Notes: generated by a model from the sequence alone, not told the origin. A stretch of 61,723 nt of DNA from Anaerolineae bacterium (GCA_027494015.1 JAOSJP010000007.1:1-61723), one strand, 5' to 3'; positions 16,651 through 26,203 are shown, numbered from the stretch's first letter. A program made the numbers and translations.

Positions 16651-18162
16651 CTACGGCTCCGCGTTCAGGTCGTGGGCCTGCCAGTTGCCTTCTGCGTCGA
16701 ACTGGTAGACCAGGCCATCCGGCCCGCTGAAGACAATCGTGCCGCCCTGCCGGACGATCAGCGCCGTGTAGGGCTGCGTCTCGCCAGTGGCCCAGCCCAA
16801 CGAGTCGCGCACGCCCGCGTAGGTGCGCCACGCCTGCCCGAAGCGACGAGCTGGCTGAGCGAAGCCCGCCGGCACCTGGCTTTCGAGCGCCGGGTCAACC
16901 TCTGGCATCCCGTCCATCCAGGTATTCTGATACGCCTTGTAGGTGCCGCTCAACGCATCGGCCCCGTTGGTGAGCACGAAAATCTGGTTGGTGTCCTGGA
17001 CCCAGAACATCACGCCGCGCTCCAGCGCCACGAACTCGGCCTGCGCCGGCCCGTAAGTGACCGGTGGCTCGGCGTCCGCTGCGGGTTCGAGGGTGGGTTC
17101 AGGTTGGGCCGCGCCGCCCACCGGCGTGGGCGAGGGGACGGCGGTCGGGACTGCCACAGCCTCGACAGGAGTCGCCACCGGAGCCGCGCCTGCGGGCAGC
17201 AGCTTGCCGGTGACGGGGTCTACCGAGCCGGGCGGCAGGATGACGACCTGCTGGCCGATCTGCAGGACGCGCGTGTTGGGCTTCATCGGCGGGTTGAGGG
17301 CGGCGATGCTCTCCGGCGTCACGCCGTACTCGAAGTAGGCGTAGGCGATGCCGGTCAGCGTGTCGCCCGACTGCACCGTGTGGACGATGCTGCCATCGGG
17401 CCGGACGCCCTGCGGCGTGACGAAGGGCGCTTCTACGACCACAGGCCCAGGCACAGTGACGGTGCCACCCTCGGTGCGCACAAGCGAGACCCTGTCCCAG
17501 TAGACGTTGTTGATCGCCAGACCGGCAGCCTGGGTCATGTGCAGGAAGACGGTGACGGAATCGCCCGCCGCCGCCGCCGTGACGCTCATCTCGGCCCACT
17601 GGTCGTAGGGCGCTGCCGACGCCGACCAGACGACGCTGGGCGCGAGCGGGTCGGCCCCGCCGTTGGGGTCAATGCCCACTTTCAGCGAGGCGCCCGCCGC
17701 TGTGTCGGAGCGGCGGTAGGGGTGTTCGGCGATGACGCACGACGTGGTCAGGTCATTGCAGGTGTAGACCCAGCCGTAAGCGGTCAGCCTGAGGCCCTGA
17801 CCGGCGGCCAGGCCGCTGACGCGCTGGTAACCGGCGGCGGTGAAGACCGCGTGGCCCTGCTTGAGGTTCCACGACACTTCGCCATCGAGCACCTGCACTC
17901 TGTCATTGTGCGGAAAGGCTTCTGGCGCGCCCGCGCCCAGCCAGATATTCCACCCACTGGGAGCGGTGCGCGTCGGCGCGCCCTGGCCGTAGTAGGGTTG
18001 TTCCAGGCTGCCGTTCACCAGCAGATTGGGGTCCTGGGCCAGCGCGCGCTGCCCGGCCACTCCCCCGCCACTGATGACGACCACGATGGCCAGTGCCAGG
18101 CTCAGCCAGGCGTACCGGCCCGCTCTCATTGCGCTGCGCTTTACAGTCAACACCGGGTTCAT
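16651..18162 (-). CDS. Secreted LysM-domain protein with N-terminal beta-sandwich
   Basis: An exported protein of about 503 aa. A signal peptide (KR-rich n-region, cleavage near RALAQ) leads to a 200-residue domain with NGSLEQP and DRVSLVR motifs. These resemble carbohydrate-binding jelly-roll domains that start with a LVNGSFE-type strand. One LysM follows (HTVQSGDTLTGIAYAYFEYGVTPESIAALNP), then a Pro/Thr-rich linker and a C-terminal segment with Trp-rich repeats (FGQAWRTYAGVRDSLGWATGE). It probably binds peptidoglycan or a surface glycan. No catalytic residues are recognised. ATG 18162 was chosen over an upstream TTG; no good ribosome site separates the choices. Confidence 0.75.
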   Translation of the reverse strand: MNPVLTVKRSAMRAGRYAWLSLALAIVVVISGGGVAGQRALAQDPNLLVNGSLEQPYYGQGAPTRTAPSGWNIWLGAGAPEAFPHNDRVQVLDGEVSWNLKQGHAVFTAAGYQRVSGLAAGQGLRLTAYGWVYTCNDLTTSCVIAEHPYRRSDTAAGASLKVGIDPNGGADPLAPSVVWSASAAPYDQWAEMSVTAAAAGDSVTVFLHMTQAAGLAINNVYWDRVSLVRTEGGTVTVPGPVVVEAPFVTPQGVRPDGSIVHTVQSGDTLTGIAYAYFEYGVTPESIAALNPPMKPNTRVLQIGQQVVILPPGSVDPVTGKLLPAGAAPVATPVEAVAVPTAVPSPTPVGGAAQPEPTLEPAADAEPPVTYGPAQAEFVALERGVMFWVQDTNQIFVLTNGADALSGTYKAYQNTWMDGMPEVDPALESQVPAGFAQPARRFGQAWRTYAGVRDSLGWATGETQPYTALIVRQGGTIVFSGPDGLVYQFDAEGNWQAHDLNAEP

Positions 18163-18365
18163 CCTCCCCAACAAAACCGCCCCAGCCGAGCACTACCTGA
18201 CGCCGCCGGGGGATGCCTGGTCGAAGTTGCTCTTACGTTCGCGGAACGGCTGCGGATTATAGCTTGCGACGGTGGGCGCTGCAATCGCGCTGCAATCGGC
18301 GTGGGGCAAGCGCGGGGATTGCGTCTCTGCTGTGTGTGTGGGGGGGACGGATCGCCCGGCGGTTA

Positions 18366-18551
<186 letters not shown>

Positions 18552-18815
18552 GCAATCGGCGTGGGGCAAGCGGGTCCACGAACAACCTGTCGCCAGGAGA
18601 AGTTCGGGAATGCGCTGAACGCTCTCCCTCAATCCTCTCCAGCGCGAGCGAGAGCAGGGGTGATGGTCAATACCTCACCCCTTCGTCCAGCTTTGGGGGA
18701 AGTCGCTGTCATGGGGGCTTTTCGACAATGGCCTGACACCTGGCAGTTAGGCGACTTGCGCCCCGCTAATGCGGTACAATGGAGATACGGACAGCGCCAG
18801 TGGGAGTGAGCACCC

Positions 18816-19535
18816 ATGACCGACCGCCCTGCCCCCAGCGAAGGCTACAGCGAGGCGATTGAGGACTTCCTCAAAGCCGTGTACATGTTGCAGCAAGAGC
18901 AGGAGCGCGTCCAGACCTCCACGCTGGCCGAGGCGCTGAACATTACCGCCCCCTCCACCACCGAAATGGCCAAGAAGCTGGCCAAAGCCAACCTGGTTGA
19001 GCACGAACCCTACCGCGGCATCCGCCTGACTCCGACAGGCGAGCGCGTCGCGCTGGAGATCGTGCGCCACCATCGCCTGCTGGAACTCTTCCTGGTGCAG
19101 GCGCTCGGCTATTCCTGGGACGAAGTGCACGAAGAGGCCGAACGGCTGGAGCACGCCGTCTCGGAGCGACTGACGCAGCGCATCGCCGCCTACCTGGGCG
19201 ACCCGCACTATGACCCGCACGGTGACCCCATCCCCGGCCCGGAGGGGGACATCGCCCCGCGCGAACTGACCCCGCTGGCCGAGTGGCCCGCCGGGCGGCG
19301 CGGGCAGGTGGCCCGCCTGCGCGACCAGACCCCGGACATGCTGCGCTACCTGGCGGACAAAGGGCTAATTGTCGGGGCGGCGGTCGAGGTGGTGCGGGCC
19401 GACCCCTTCGACGGGCCGATCACGCTCCGGGTGAACGAGGCAGAGCAAGTGATCGGCGTGATGGTGGCGCAGTACGTGCTGGTCGGGCCGGAGCGAGAAT
19501 CTTCGCGTAGTCATACAGAAAACAAGATTCCGTAA
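18816..19535 (+). CDS. DtxR/MntR-type metal-dependent regulator
   Basis: A 239-residue iron- or manganese-dependent repressor. The N-terminal winged helix (SEAIEDFLKAVYMLQQE ... LAEALNITAPSTTEMAKKLAKANLVEHEPYRGIRLT) is followed by the metal-binding dimerisation domain with conserved HHRLLELFL and WDEVHEEAERLEHAVS, which carry His, Glu and Cys-equivalent ligands. The C-terminal 75 residues form a FeoA/SH3-like domain as in DtxR and IdeR. A TACAAT -10-like hexamer lies at 18775-18780. No metal transporter gene is adjacent, so targets are elsewhere. The tail after LVGPERE is probably non-domain sequence. Confidence 0.88.
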   Translation: MTDRPAPSEGYSEAIEDFLKAVYMLQQEQERVQTSTLAEALNITAPSTTEMAKKLAKANLVEHEPYRGIRLTPTGERVALEIVRHHRLLELFLVQALGYSWDEVHEEAERLEHAVSERLTQRIAAYLGDPHYDPHGDPIPGPEGDIAPRELTPLAEWPAGRRGQVARLRDQTPDMLRYLADKGLIVGAAVEVVRADPFDGPITLRVNEAEQVIGVMVAQYVLVGPERESSRSHTENKIP

Positions 19536-19558
19536 GGGCACTGCTCTGCTGCACCCAT

Positions 19559-19588
19559 GTAGGGGCGGGTTTGCAAACCCGCCCCTAC
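19559..19588. repeat. R1 palindrome
   Basis: A perfect R1 copy between the convergent DtxR-type and BY-kinase genes, preceded by an R5-like ctgctctgctgc stretch. Confidence 0.85.
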
Positions 19589-19656
19589 ACTCAAGCTGCC
19601 TCCCTCCTTGTGGGGGAGGGGTTTGCGGGGGGGGAGATAGCTTCTCAAACGGCCTC

Positions 19657-21351
19657 TCAGCGTCGGCGCGTGGTGACTGCGCCGCCGTTGGACGCTGATT
19701 TCTCCCCCGCCTCTTGCTTTTTGTAGTAGTAATAATAGTAGTAGTCGTAGCCATAGCCGTAGCCCTCATCGCGCCGGCTGACCGCATTGAGCACCAGCCC
19801 CTTGATGTCAATCTCCAGCGAAGCCAGGCGATCTCTGGCGCGCAGCGCACCGCCAGGGCGCGTTCTGCCGGCTTCGATAACCATGACAGTGGGGATGTCA
19901 AGATTCGAGGCGAGCACGGCGCTGTCGGCGGCGATCAGCACGGGGGGTGTGTCAATCAGGATGATGTCAATATCCGGCGACGAGCGGAAGAACCTGAACC
20001 ACTGCTGCATATTGGCCGAGCCGAGCACTTCCGCCGGGTTGAGCGGGATGTAGCCGCTGGCAATCACGCTCAGGCCGGGGATCTCCGTCTCTTGAATGCA
20101 CTCGGCGTACTGGGGCGGCAGCCGGCGCAGTGACATTTCTGTGGCCTGCAGATCGCCGGGGTCCAGCGACAGCAGAGTGGACAGACCGACGCGATTATCC
20201 ACGCCGAAGATGTCGTGCAGGCGGGGGCGGCGCAGGTCGGAGTCAATGAGCAGGACGCGCCAGCCGGCAACGGCCATGGTCACAGCCAGGTTAGCGACGG
20301 TCACCGTCTTACCGTCGCCCGGCCCTGGGCTGGTGACGATGAACACCGCTTTGCCCCCGTTGGCCGAAAACATCAGGTTGGTGCGCAGCGTGCGGTATTC
20401 TTCAGCGATCGGCGAATCGGGCTGCCGGTAGGCAATCAGCCGCTCCGGGTAGCTGTCGCGCGATTTGCCGAACTTGGGAATGACCGCCAGCGTCGGCAGG
20501 CCCAACGCCTGGGTCGCCTGATCTACGGTGCGGATTGTGTCGTCGAGGTACTCGATCAGCAGCACCAGGCCGAAGGCCAGCGCCGCCCCCACGATGGCCC
20601 CCAGGATGGTCGTCTGAAACTCATTGCGCGCGACCCGGCCCGTCATCCGCGCCGGCTCGACGATTTCCAGTGCGTTGGTGCGCTGCTGCAGCCGGGCGAT
20701 GGTGTCGGTGAACCAGGCGATGTTCGAGGACGCTTCGTTGATCTGTGAAATCACCGTGTTGTATTGCTCGTTCAGGCGCTCGACTTCCTGGGGATCGGTG
20801 GTTATGGCAAGCTGCGAATCGAGCGCCGCCAGCCGCTGCCGCGACTGCTCAAGCTGAACGTTCAGCCGCGCGATCTCGCTGTTGGCCAGGTCTACCTGGG
20901 CCTGTTGTTCGGGTGTCAGGTTGGTGGGGCTGTTGAGGATCAGTTGCTTGGCCACCTCGTCCACCATCTGCACGACGAGAATGGGGTCGGGATGGGTGGC
21001 GCTGAGCTGGATGAACGTGGTCTGTTCAATGACGCTGGCCGACAGCGATCCGCTGAGCGCCCCCACAGAGATGGGCAGATTGCCCACGTCAATCGCCGCC
21101 TGCAGCACGGAATGGCTCTCGGCCAGGATGACGTAGTTTTGGGCGAGCTGCATGCCGGTATAGATTTCGCCGGAGGTGGGGTTGGGTGCCTGGAAGTAGG
21201 TGCCCACCGAGATGGTCGCTCGCGCCTGGTACAGATCAAGCTGCCGGCTTGCCTGCAGATAGGCCGCGCCCCCCGCCAGAAATGCCGCCAGGACGATCAG
21301 CCACAGCCATCGCCGGACGAGCCGGATATACTGGACCAGTTCAGTTTCCAT
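19657..21351 (-). CDS. Wzz-type chain-length regulator fused to BY-kinase
   Basis: A polysaccharide co-polymerase and bacterial tyrosine kinase in one 564-aa chain. Membrane helices at about 14-34 and 247-268 flank a periplasmic Wzz domain with a coiled coil (150-225). The cytoplasmic kinase has Walker A GPGDGKT (343-349), Walker A' LLIDSD (367-372) and Walker B IILIDT (463-468). A Tyr cluster (about 531-543, ten Tyr) is the trans-autophosphorylation tail. These proteins control polymer length and export of exo- or capsular polysaccharide. No Wzx, Wzy or Wza gene is adjacent; the GT2-sulfotransferase set at the left end is a possible functional partner. Single-chain arrangement is as in proteobacterial Wzc. 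Confidence 0.92.
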   Translation of the reverse strand: METELVQYIRLVRRWLWLIVLAAFLAGGAAYLQASRQLDLYQARATISVGTYFQAPNPTSGEIYTGMQLAQNYVILAESHSVLQAAIDVGNLPISVGALSGSLSASVIEQTTFIQLSATHPDPILVVQMVDEVAKQLILNSPTNLTPEQQAQVDLANSEIARLNVQLEQSRQRLAALDSQLAITTDPQEVERLNEQYNTVISQINEASSNIAWFTDTIARLQQRTNALEIVEPARMTGRVARNEFQTTILGAIVGAALAFGLVLLIEYLDDTIRTVDQATQALGLPTLAVIPKFGKSRDSYPERLIAYRQPDSPIAEEYRTLRTNLMFSANGGKAVFIVTSPGPGDGKTVTVANLAVTMAVAGWRVLLIDSDLRRPRLHDIFGVDNRVGLSTLLSLDPGDLQATEMSLRRLPPQYAECIQETEIPGLSVIASGYIPLNPAEVLGSANMQQWFRFFRSSPDIDIILIDTPPVLIAADSAVLASNLDIPTVMVIEAGRTRPGGALRARDRLASLEIDIKGLVLNAVSRRDEGYGYGYDYYYYYYYKKQEAGEKSASNGGAVTTRRR

Positions 21352-21617
21352 CGCTAAAGTCCCATCTCACATGCGAGCGTCTGTCCAGCGAGGCGCCGAT
21401 CGTGCTCGTAACGTTGCGGGTGAAGAGGACGTCGCTGTTCCCCACAGACGAGTTGTCCGGTAGCCGGAATTGGCCCCCAATTCCCGCTCAACTCTCAGTG
21501 ATGGTTCATTATACCGTGAGTGCTCCCATACGAAAAGGCGTGGTTAGCGGGGTGGTAAGTCGTCTTCAGGCACGATTCACAGAGCCGCCGGGCGTTCTCA
21601 CCGAAAAATCCGCGCGG

Positions 21618-21648
21618 AAGCCCCCACCCTTAGGCGTGGGGAGGAAGC
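21618..21648. other. Orphan hairpin resembling IS200/IS605 ends, in 410-bp spacer
   Basis: A stem CCCCCAC ... GTGGGG with a CCTTAGGC loop, flanked by AAG and AGG, resembles the subterminal hairpins that TnpA of IS200/IS605 elements recognises. No tnpA or tnpB is nearby, so it would be a solo end. The rest of the spacer (21352-21761) is not repeat-rich and should hold the promoters of the divergent BY-kinase and fumarase genes; no clear -35/-10 pair was found. Confidence 0.35.
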
Positions 21649-21761
21649 GCGGCTCGCGGTCGTGGGTTGGCAATCGCGCGCAGGATGATTATGATGAGTA
21701 TAGGGGTCGGGCGCGGTGCCCTCTCCCCTTTCGCCAGTGAGTGGAAGGAAAAAATACACCC

Positions 21762-22631
21762 ATGCAAGACCTAACTGATGCTTTTGTAGAGTTGATCCGC
21801 CGTGCTGCTACCCTTCTCCCCGCGGACATGGAGCGCGCGCTGCGCAAAGCCCGCGGGGACGAAGAACCAGGCTCGGCGGCGGAGGGCGCGCTGGACACGA
21901 TCCTGAAGAATGTCGAGATGTCCCGCGCCAAGTCCACGCCGATCTGCCAGGATACCGGCACACCCATCTTCACCATTCATTACCCCCTGGGCGTTTCCAC
22001 GCGCAAGCTGGCCGACCAGATTCGCCAGGCGTGCGCCATCGCCACCGAGAAAGGCTATCTGCGGCCTAACGCGGTGGACAGCCTCACCGGCAAGAACAGC
22101 GGCAACAACACCGGTATAGATTTCCCCACCATGCACTTTGAGGAATGGGACGGGGAAGAACTCAAAGTAGATTTGATCCTCAAGGGCGGCGGCTGCGAGA
22201 ACGTCAGCACGCAGTACGAGCTGCCCAATGACGAATTGGGCGCCGGGCGCGATCTGGAAGGCGTGCGGCGCGTCGTGCTCGACGCGGTGCACAAGGCCCA
22301 GGGCCTCGGCTGCGCGCCCGGCGTGCTGGGCATCGCCGTCGGCGGCGACCGTGGCACGTCGTACAACAAGAGCAAGCAGCTTCTTCTGCGCCCCGTAGAC
22401 GACACCAACGAAGACACCAAGCTGGCCGAACTCGAAGATCGCCTGCTTGAGGAGGGGAACCAGTTGGGCATCGGGCCGATGGGCTTCGGCGGCAAGACGA
22501 CGCTGCTCGGCGTCAAGGTCGGCTCGCTGCACCGCCTGCCTGCCTCCTATTTCGTCTCGGTCGCTTACATGTGCTGGGCCAATCGCCGGGCCAGTATGCG
22601 CGTGGTCGGAGAGGAGATCACCTATGCGTAA
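21762..22631 (+). CDS. Class I fumarate hydratase, alpha subunit
   Basis: Large subunit of the two-subunit, [4Fe-4S]-dependent fumarase/tartrate dehydratase family, which interconverts fumarate and L-malate in the TCA cycle. Cys residues in CQDTG (about 62), GGGC (about 145) and GLGC (about 184) are candidate cluster ligands; NSGNNTGID and GGDRGTS are conserved substrate-site segments. The family spans fumarase and L-tartrate dehydratase, but a lone pair in this context suggests fumarase. ATG 21762 was chosen over a GTG 21 bp earlier because AAGGA lies 12 bp upstream and MQDLTDAFVELIRRAA matches the usual N-terminus. It overlaps the beta-subunit gene by 8 bp. Confidence 0.9.
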   Translation: MQDLTDAFVELIRRAATLLPADMERALRKARGDEEPGSAAEGALDTILKNVEMSRAKSTPICQDTGTPIFTIHYPLGVSTRKLADQIRQACAIATEKGYLRPNAVDSLTGKNSGNNTGIDFPTMHFEEWDGEELKVDLILKGGGCENVSTQYELPNDELGAGRDLEGVRRVVLDAVHKAQGLGCAPGVLGIAVGGDRGTSYNKSKQLLLRPVDDTNEDTKLAELEDRLLEEGNQLGIGPMGFGGKTTLLGVKVGSLHRLPASYFVSVAYMCWANRRASMRVVGEEITYA

Positions 22632-23235
22632 GCTGACTATCCCCATCAGCGAGCAGGACATCCGCGCCCTGACGGTTGGCGAGCCAGTCAGCCTCAACGG
22701 GGTGATGGTCACCGCCCGCGACGCCGCGCACAAGTACATGATTGACAATTTCGTCAAGACGCACGGCGCGCCCCCCGCTGCTGAAGCGGCGCTCTACGAA
22801 GAACTCAAGAAGATTCTGGGCGGCGGGGTGATCTACCACTGCGGGCCGGTCGTCCAGAAGGCGGATGGCAAGTGGTTCTTTGCCGCCGCCGGGCCGACAA
22901 CCAGCATCCGCGAGGAGCCGTACCAGGCCGACGTGATCGGGCACTTCGGCGTGCGGGCCGTCATCGGCAAGGGCGGCATGGGCGCCAAGACGCTGCAAGG
23001 CTGCCAGGACTACGGCGCGGTCTATCTGCACGCCATCGGCGGGGCGGCCACGCTCATCGCCGAGAAAGTCAAGGAAGTGCTGACCGTCTACAAGCTGGAT
23101 TTCGGCGTGCCGGAGGCGTTCTGGGTCATCCGCGTGGAGGACTTCCCGGCGGTCGTCACCATGGACAGCCACGGCGGCAGCCTGCACAAGCAGATCGAGG
23201 AACAATCGGCCAAAGTGCTGGCCAGGCTGCTCTAG
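22624..23235 (+). CDS. Class I fumarate hydratase, beta subunit
   Basis: Small (203-aa) subunit of the class I fumarase, equivalent to the C-terminal domain of single-chain FumA. The conserved swivelling-domain motifs are present: VSLNGVMVTARDAAH, YHCGPVV, GPTTSIRE, GKGGM and the MDSHGGSL segment close to the C-terminus. The start ATG lies inside the end of the alpha-subunit gene (8-bp overlap), so translation is coupled and the two are made in equal amounts. The gene ends at an R1 palindrome 11 bp downstream, and an R2 hairpin followed by T6 lies 115 bp further on. Confidence 0.9.
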   Translation: MRKLTIPISEQDIRALTVGEPVSLNGVMVTARDAAHKYMIDNFVKTHGAPPAAEAALYEELKKILGGGVIYHCGPVVQKADGKWFFAAAGPTTSIREEPYQADVIGHFGVRAVIGKGGMGAKTLQGCQDYGAVYLHAIGGAATLIAEKVKEVLTVYKLDFGVPEAFWVIRVEDFPAVVTMDSHGGSLHKQIEEQSAKVLARLL

Positions 23236-23245
23236 CAGCACCAGC

Positions 23246-23328
23246 GTAGGGGAGGGTTGGGAAACCCTCCTCTACGGGAGCGCCTTGATCGGCGGGAGTC
23301 CGTAGGGGCGTATGCGATACGCTCCTAC
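23246..23328. repeat. R1 palindrome pair
   Basis: Two R1-type palindromes: a GGGGAGGG variant at 23246-23275 and a GCGTAT-core variant at 23302-23328. Confidence 0.7.
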
Positions 23329-23349
23329 GGGGGCGGGCGCTCGGAGATC

Positions 23350-23391
23350 AGACTTCCGAAGTTTCCGAAAAAACTTCGGAAGTCTTTTTTC
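23350..23391. terminator. R2 hairpin followed by T run
   Basis: An R2 inverted repeat (23350-23385) whose plus-strand 3' arm runs straight into TTTTTT. It lies between the convergent fumarase and Vps62-like genes, where it would work as an intrinsic terminator for the fumarase operon. STRR-like ctgacgg/ctgacag units follow (23435-23490). Confidence 0.55.
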
Positions 23392-23512
23392 AAGCCGGGC
23401 GCACAGCGCAGCCCCCTGCGATGAAACTCTCCCGCTGATCGCTGACGGCTGACGGCTGACAGCACATTGACAACACGGCTGACAGCAGCGTGACAGCACG
23501 GCGCGGCCGCCC

Positions 23513-25414
23513 CTACTCCAGCGACATTTCCGTATCCACGCAATCGAGCAGCGGCAGCAGCTCGTCGCGCGTTTTCTGCTGCGAGCGACTCTTCCCATAG
23601 TAGAACGTGTCCGCCCGGCAGACATGGCGCACCCAGGCGAACGGGTTATCCCACTTCGCCCCCAACTGCTGTGCCTCGTAGCGCGCCCTGCGCACCTGAG
23701 CCAGCGCCGCCTTGATGTGATACATCGGGTCTTTGCGCGCCAGCAATGGCTCTGGGCGGGGTTGGCGGCGGATGAAGCGTAGCGGCCCCGGATAGAGCAG
23801 CCCCCGGAACAGCAGACTCAGCCGCAGGCCCGGCCCGCCCGGCCAGGCTTCGGGATGCTCCTTGAGAATCCAGGCCCACATCGTGTAGATGGCCAGCCGG
23901 GCGCTGCGCGGAAAGCCCTGCTCGCGGCTCAGGGTTTTGGGGCGCAGCCGCTTGAGCGCCGCGCTCAATTCGGGGATGGCGTGCTCGGAATTCCAGCGGA
24001 CGACGCTCAGCATTTGCAGCGCGCGCTCGATATGTGTTTCCAGCACAGCGAGCTGGTGAATCTCCTGGCGCTCGCGGATGCGGCGGGACAGACTGCGCCC
24101 ACGCGGACCCTTCGCGCCCGGCAGCGGCGAATCCTCGCCCCACTGCACGCCGTATTCATGCACCATCTCCAGCCAGAACAGGTCTTCCGTCTCCAACCGG
24201 TATGTGCCGCCGTCCAGCCCGGCTGCCGGTTCGTCGGCGGGGACGCGGCGCACCCCCTGGCAAGGCGTGGGCACGTGGCGCTCCAGCGGGTTGTCGGGGC
24301 TGTCGCTGTGCCGGTCGTGGGCAAGCGGATCGGCGGCCACCCAATCTACGTTCTTAGGGTCGAGGCCGGTGACTCGCGCCGAGAAGCGCGCGTCCCAGCG
24401 CCGCCCGAAGATGCGCCGTCCGCGCACCAGCTTGCCCGGCAGGGCGAATGCCTTCTCCAGCGCGCTGAGGCGCGCCGACGCGGCATACCCCTCGATCTCC
24501 CAGGCGAAATACGACGCCGACGACCCGCGCGCAATGTAGACAATGGGCCGTCCGGCGGCGGTCTTTTGCACGTCCGCCCACAGGCGACGAAAGCCGTCTT
24601 CGTGGCTGGCATAGCCCACGTCGAGCACCTGCACACCAGTCAGCAGGGTCGCCTCGTCTAGCTCGCGCGTCTGGGCAAAGACCTGCTCCCCCAGTTCTAC
24701 CAGCAGGGTGATCACTTCCCAGTCGCCCTCGTGGCGGTTGGCCCAGTCGTCGTAGTAGTAGTGAAACCAGTATTGCAGCGCCACCCGCGACCGCCGGACA
24801 TCATATGGCCCCTGCTCCGGCCCCTTGCGCAGCAGCGCCTCCGTGGACGACAGGGCCTGATCCAGCGGGGCGCGCCCCTGAATCAGCCGGCCATAGACGA
24901 TGCTGCGCCGGGTCTCTGGGGGCGTCTGGGCCAGCAGCGCGAAATAATGCTTCCAGAAACCGATGTTGTCACTGCGAAAGAGCGACAGGTCAAAGCCGCG
25001 AATCCGTTTGCTCAACTCCTCCTGGATCAGCCGCGTGCGGATGGCGCTGCGCAGCGCCTCTCCGGCCAGCCCGGCATAGCGCGGATCGTCCTGGTAGGCG
25101 CGCACGGCCTCGTCAATCTGTTGGCCGGATATCGCCTCCTCCACCGCCCTGATCTCGTCCTGAAGGGTGCGCGGCTTCAGCAGTCGGGCCAGGCGGCGCA
25201 GCAGGTGCAGTTTGTGATAGCGGAGGGCTGCTTGCTGCAAGAAGAACTCAACCGCGCGCGGGTGGTAGGAGCCGCGCATCGTGTAGATGGCGTCGCCTTC
25301 GTCGGGATAGGGCGCTTGCTGCTCAAGCTCCGGGAACAACACCAGCACGGGGGCGTAGCGTTGCAGGAGTATCTGGCGCTCAGCAGGCAGAAGGGATCCT
25401 CGCGCGTCGGGCAT
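23513..25414 (-). CDS. Large cytoplasmic protein with Vps62-like segment
   Basis: A 633-aa soluble protein. The middle part (YWFHYYYDDWANRHEGDWEVITLLVEL, then YASHEDGFRRLW ... RPIVYIARGSSASYFAW) resembles the Vps62/DUF946 domain, in which a HEGDWE strand pair is followed by an H-x-G and a GSHA-type loop. Here the loop is GSSASYF. The N-terminal LLQRYAPVLVLFPELEQQAPYPDEGDAIY also matches that family, where the leader reads as a description of a sandwich fold. The C-terminal 200 residues are helical and Arg-rich, with no recognised domain. Function unknown. ATG 25414 is supported by AGGAG 6 bp upstream; an in-frame ATG 93 bp earlier has no ribosome site. Confidence 0.65.
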   Translation of the reverse strand: MPDARGSLLPAERQILLQRYAPVLVLFPELEQQAPYPDEGDAIYTMRGSYHPRAVEFFLQQAALRYHKLHLLRRLARLLKPRTLQDEIRAVEEAISGQQIDEAVRAYQDDPRYAGLAGEALRSAIRTRLIQEELSKRIRGFDLSLFRSDNIGFWKHYFALLAQTPPETRRSIVYGRLIQGRAPLDQALSSTEALLRKGPEQGPYDVRRSRVALQYWFHYYYDDWANRHEGDWEVITLLVELGEQVFAQTRELDEATLLTGVQVLDVGYASHEDGFRRLWADVQKTAAGRPIVYIARGSSASYFAWEIEGYAASARLSALEKAFALPGKLVRGRRIFGRRWDARFSARVTGLDPKNVDWVAADPLAHDRHSDSPDNPLERHVPTPCQGVRRVPADEPAAGLDGGTYRLETEDLFWLEMVHEYGVQWGEDSPLPGAKGPRGRSLSRRIRERQEIHQLAVLETHIERALQMLSVVRWNSEHAIPELSAALKRLRPKTLSREQGFPRSARLAIYTMWAWILKEHPEAWPGGPGLRLSLLFRGLLYPGPLRFIRRQPRPEPLLARKDPMYHIKAALAQVRRARYEAQQLGAKWDNPFAWVRHVCRADTFYYGKSRSQQKTRDELLPLLDCVDTEMSLE

Positions 25415-25606
25415 GTGTGTCTCCTGTGGAATAGCTGTCAGCCGTCGGCGGCCAGCGATCAGAGGGCGGAGACCGAGCGTTTCGAGATATGTCTCCACAG
25501 TGATCATTATAGGACGCTTACGGCGACGGGGCTAGTGAGCGGCTGGGGAGATCTCGAATGGGGGGTGAGTCTCATGCGCGCAGAGGTGCAGCCGAGCAAC
25601 ACCTTT

Positions 25607-25636
25607 GTAGGGACGGATTTTGAAACCCGTCCCTAC
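25607..25636. repeat. R1 palindrome (GGGACGG variant)
   Basis: An R1 copy with compensatory changes in both arms (GTAGGGACGG / CCGTCCCTAC), evidence that pairing is maintained. It lies between the cupin gene and the Vps62-like gene. Confidence 0.75.
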
Positions 25637-25706
25637 GGCTTCATTGCGTGTATAGGTGGGGGTTTGTGGCTATTGACTACGCGAAGATTCGCGTGCGCCC
25701 GGTTTT

Positions 25707-26087
25707 TTACCTGCCTGACATCAACCGCTTGACCGGAATCCCGCACAGAAACCTGAACGTCTGCGCGCCTGTGTTCTCGTAGGTGTGTTCCGTGCCGCCC
25801 GGCACGAAAACCACGTCGCCCGGCCCCAGTTCGTGCCAGGCCCCGTTGAGCCACACGCGCCCCCTCCCCTCGACAACGAAGTTCTCGTGCTCATACGGGT
25901 GGCTGTGGCGCGGCGTGTGGCCGCCGGGCGCAACCTCGATCATGCGCAGCGCGTAGACCGGCGCGCCGTCGTGGTCGTCGTCAATCAGCCAGCGGATGCG
26001 CGTGCCGGGCGCTTCGCTGCCGAATTCCTGGGCGGGCACGGCGCTGTAGTGGGTGACTTTGCCGCGAGGCGGCATCTCGCTCGTCAT
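25707..26087 (-). CDS. Cupin domain protein
   Basis: A 126-aa single-domain cupin. Motif 1 (GGHTPRHSHPYEHENFVVEGRG, shown in part as HSHPYEHE) supplies the His and Glu metal ligands. Motif 2 (PGDVVFVPGGTEHTYEN) supplies the last His. The small size and the absence of other domains fit Cupin_2 proteins, which may be metal-dependent isomerases, dioxygenases or binding proteins. It lies on the same strand as the carboxymuconolactone-decarboxylase-like gene 117 bp upstream, so the two may be co-expressed. Confidence 0.85.
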   Translation of the reverse strand: MTSEMPPRGKVTHYSAVPAQEFGSEAPGTRIRWLIDDDHDGAPVYALRMIEVAPGGHTPRHSHPYEHENFVVEGRGRVWLNGAWHELGPGDVVFVPGGTEHTYENTGAQTFRFLCGIPVKRLMSGR

Positions 26088-26203
26088 TAGGGGATCGTCC
26101 TTTCGCTGGGTAGTGGTCGGTGGTTGGTTACTCCGCAGGAGCGTCCTCTCTGCTGCATCCGGCCCCTTCTCTTGCCGCTGACATCGGCTTAAGCGGCCTG
26201 CAC

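Noticed and set aside
18195..18365. Minus-strand ORF leading into the C/G homopolymer (18193-18585)
   Set aside because: Its translation is poly-Pro/Gly from the homopolymer and it overlaps the repeat element; no coding evidence.
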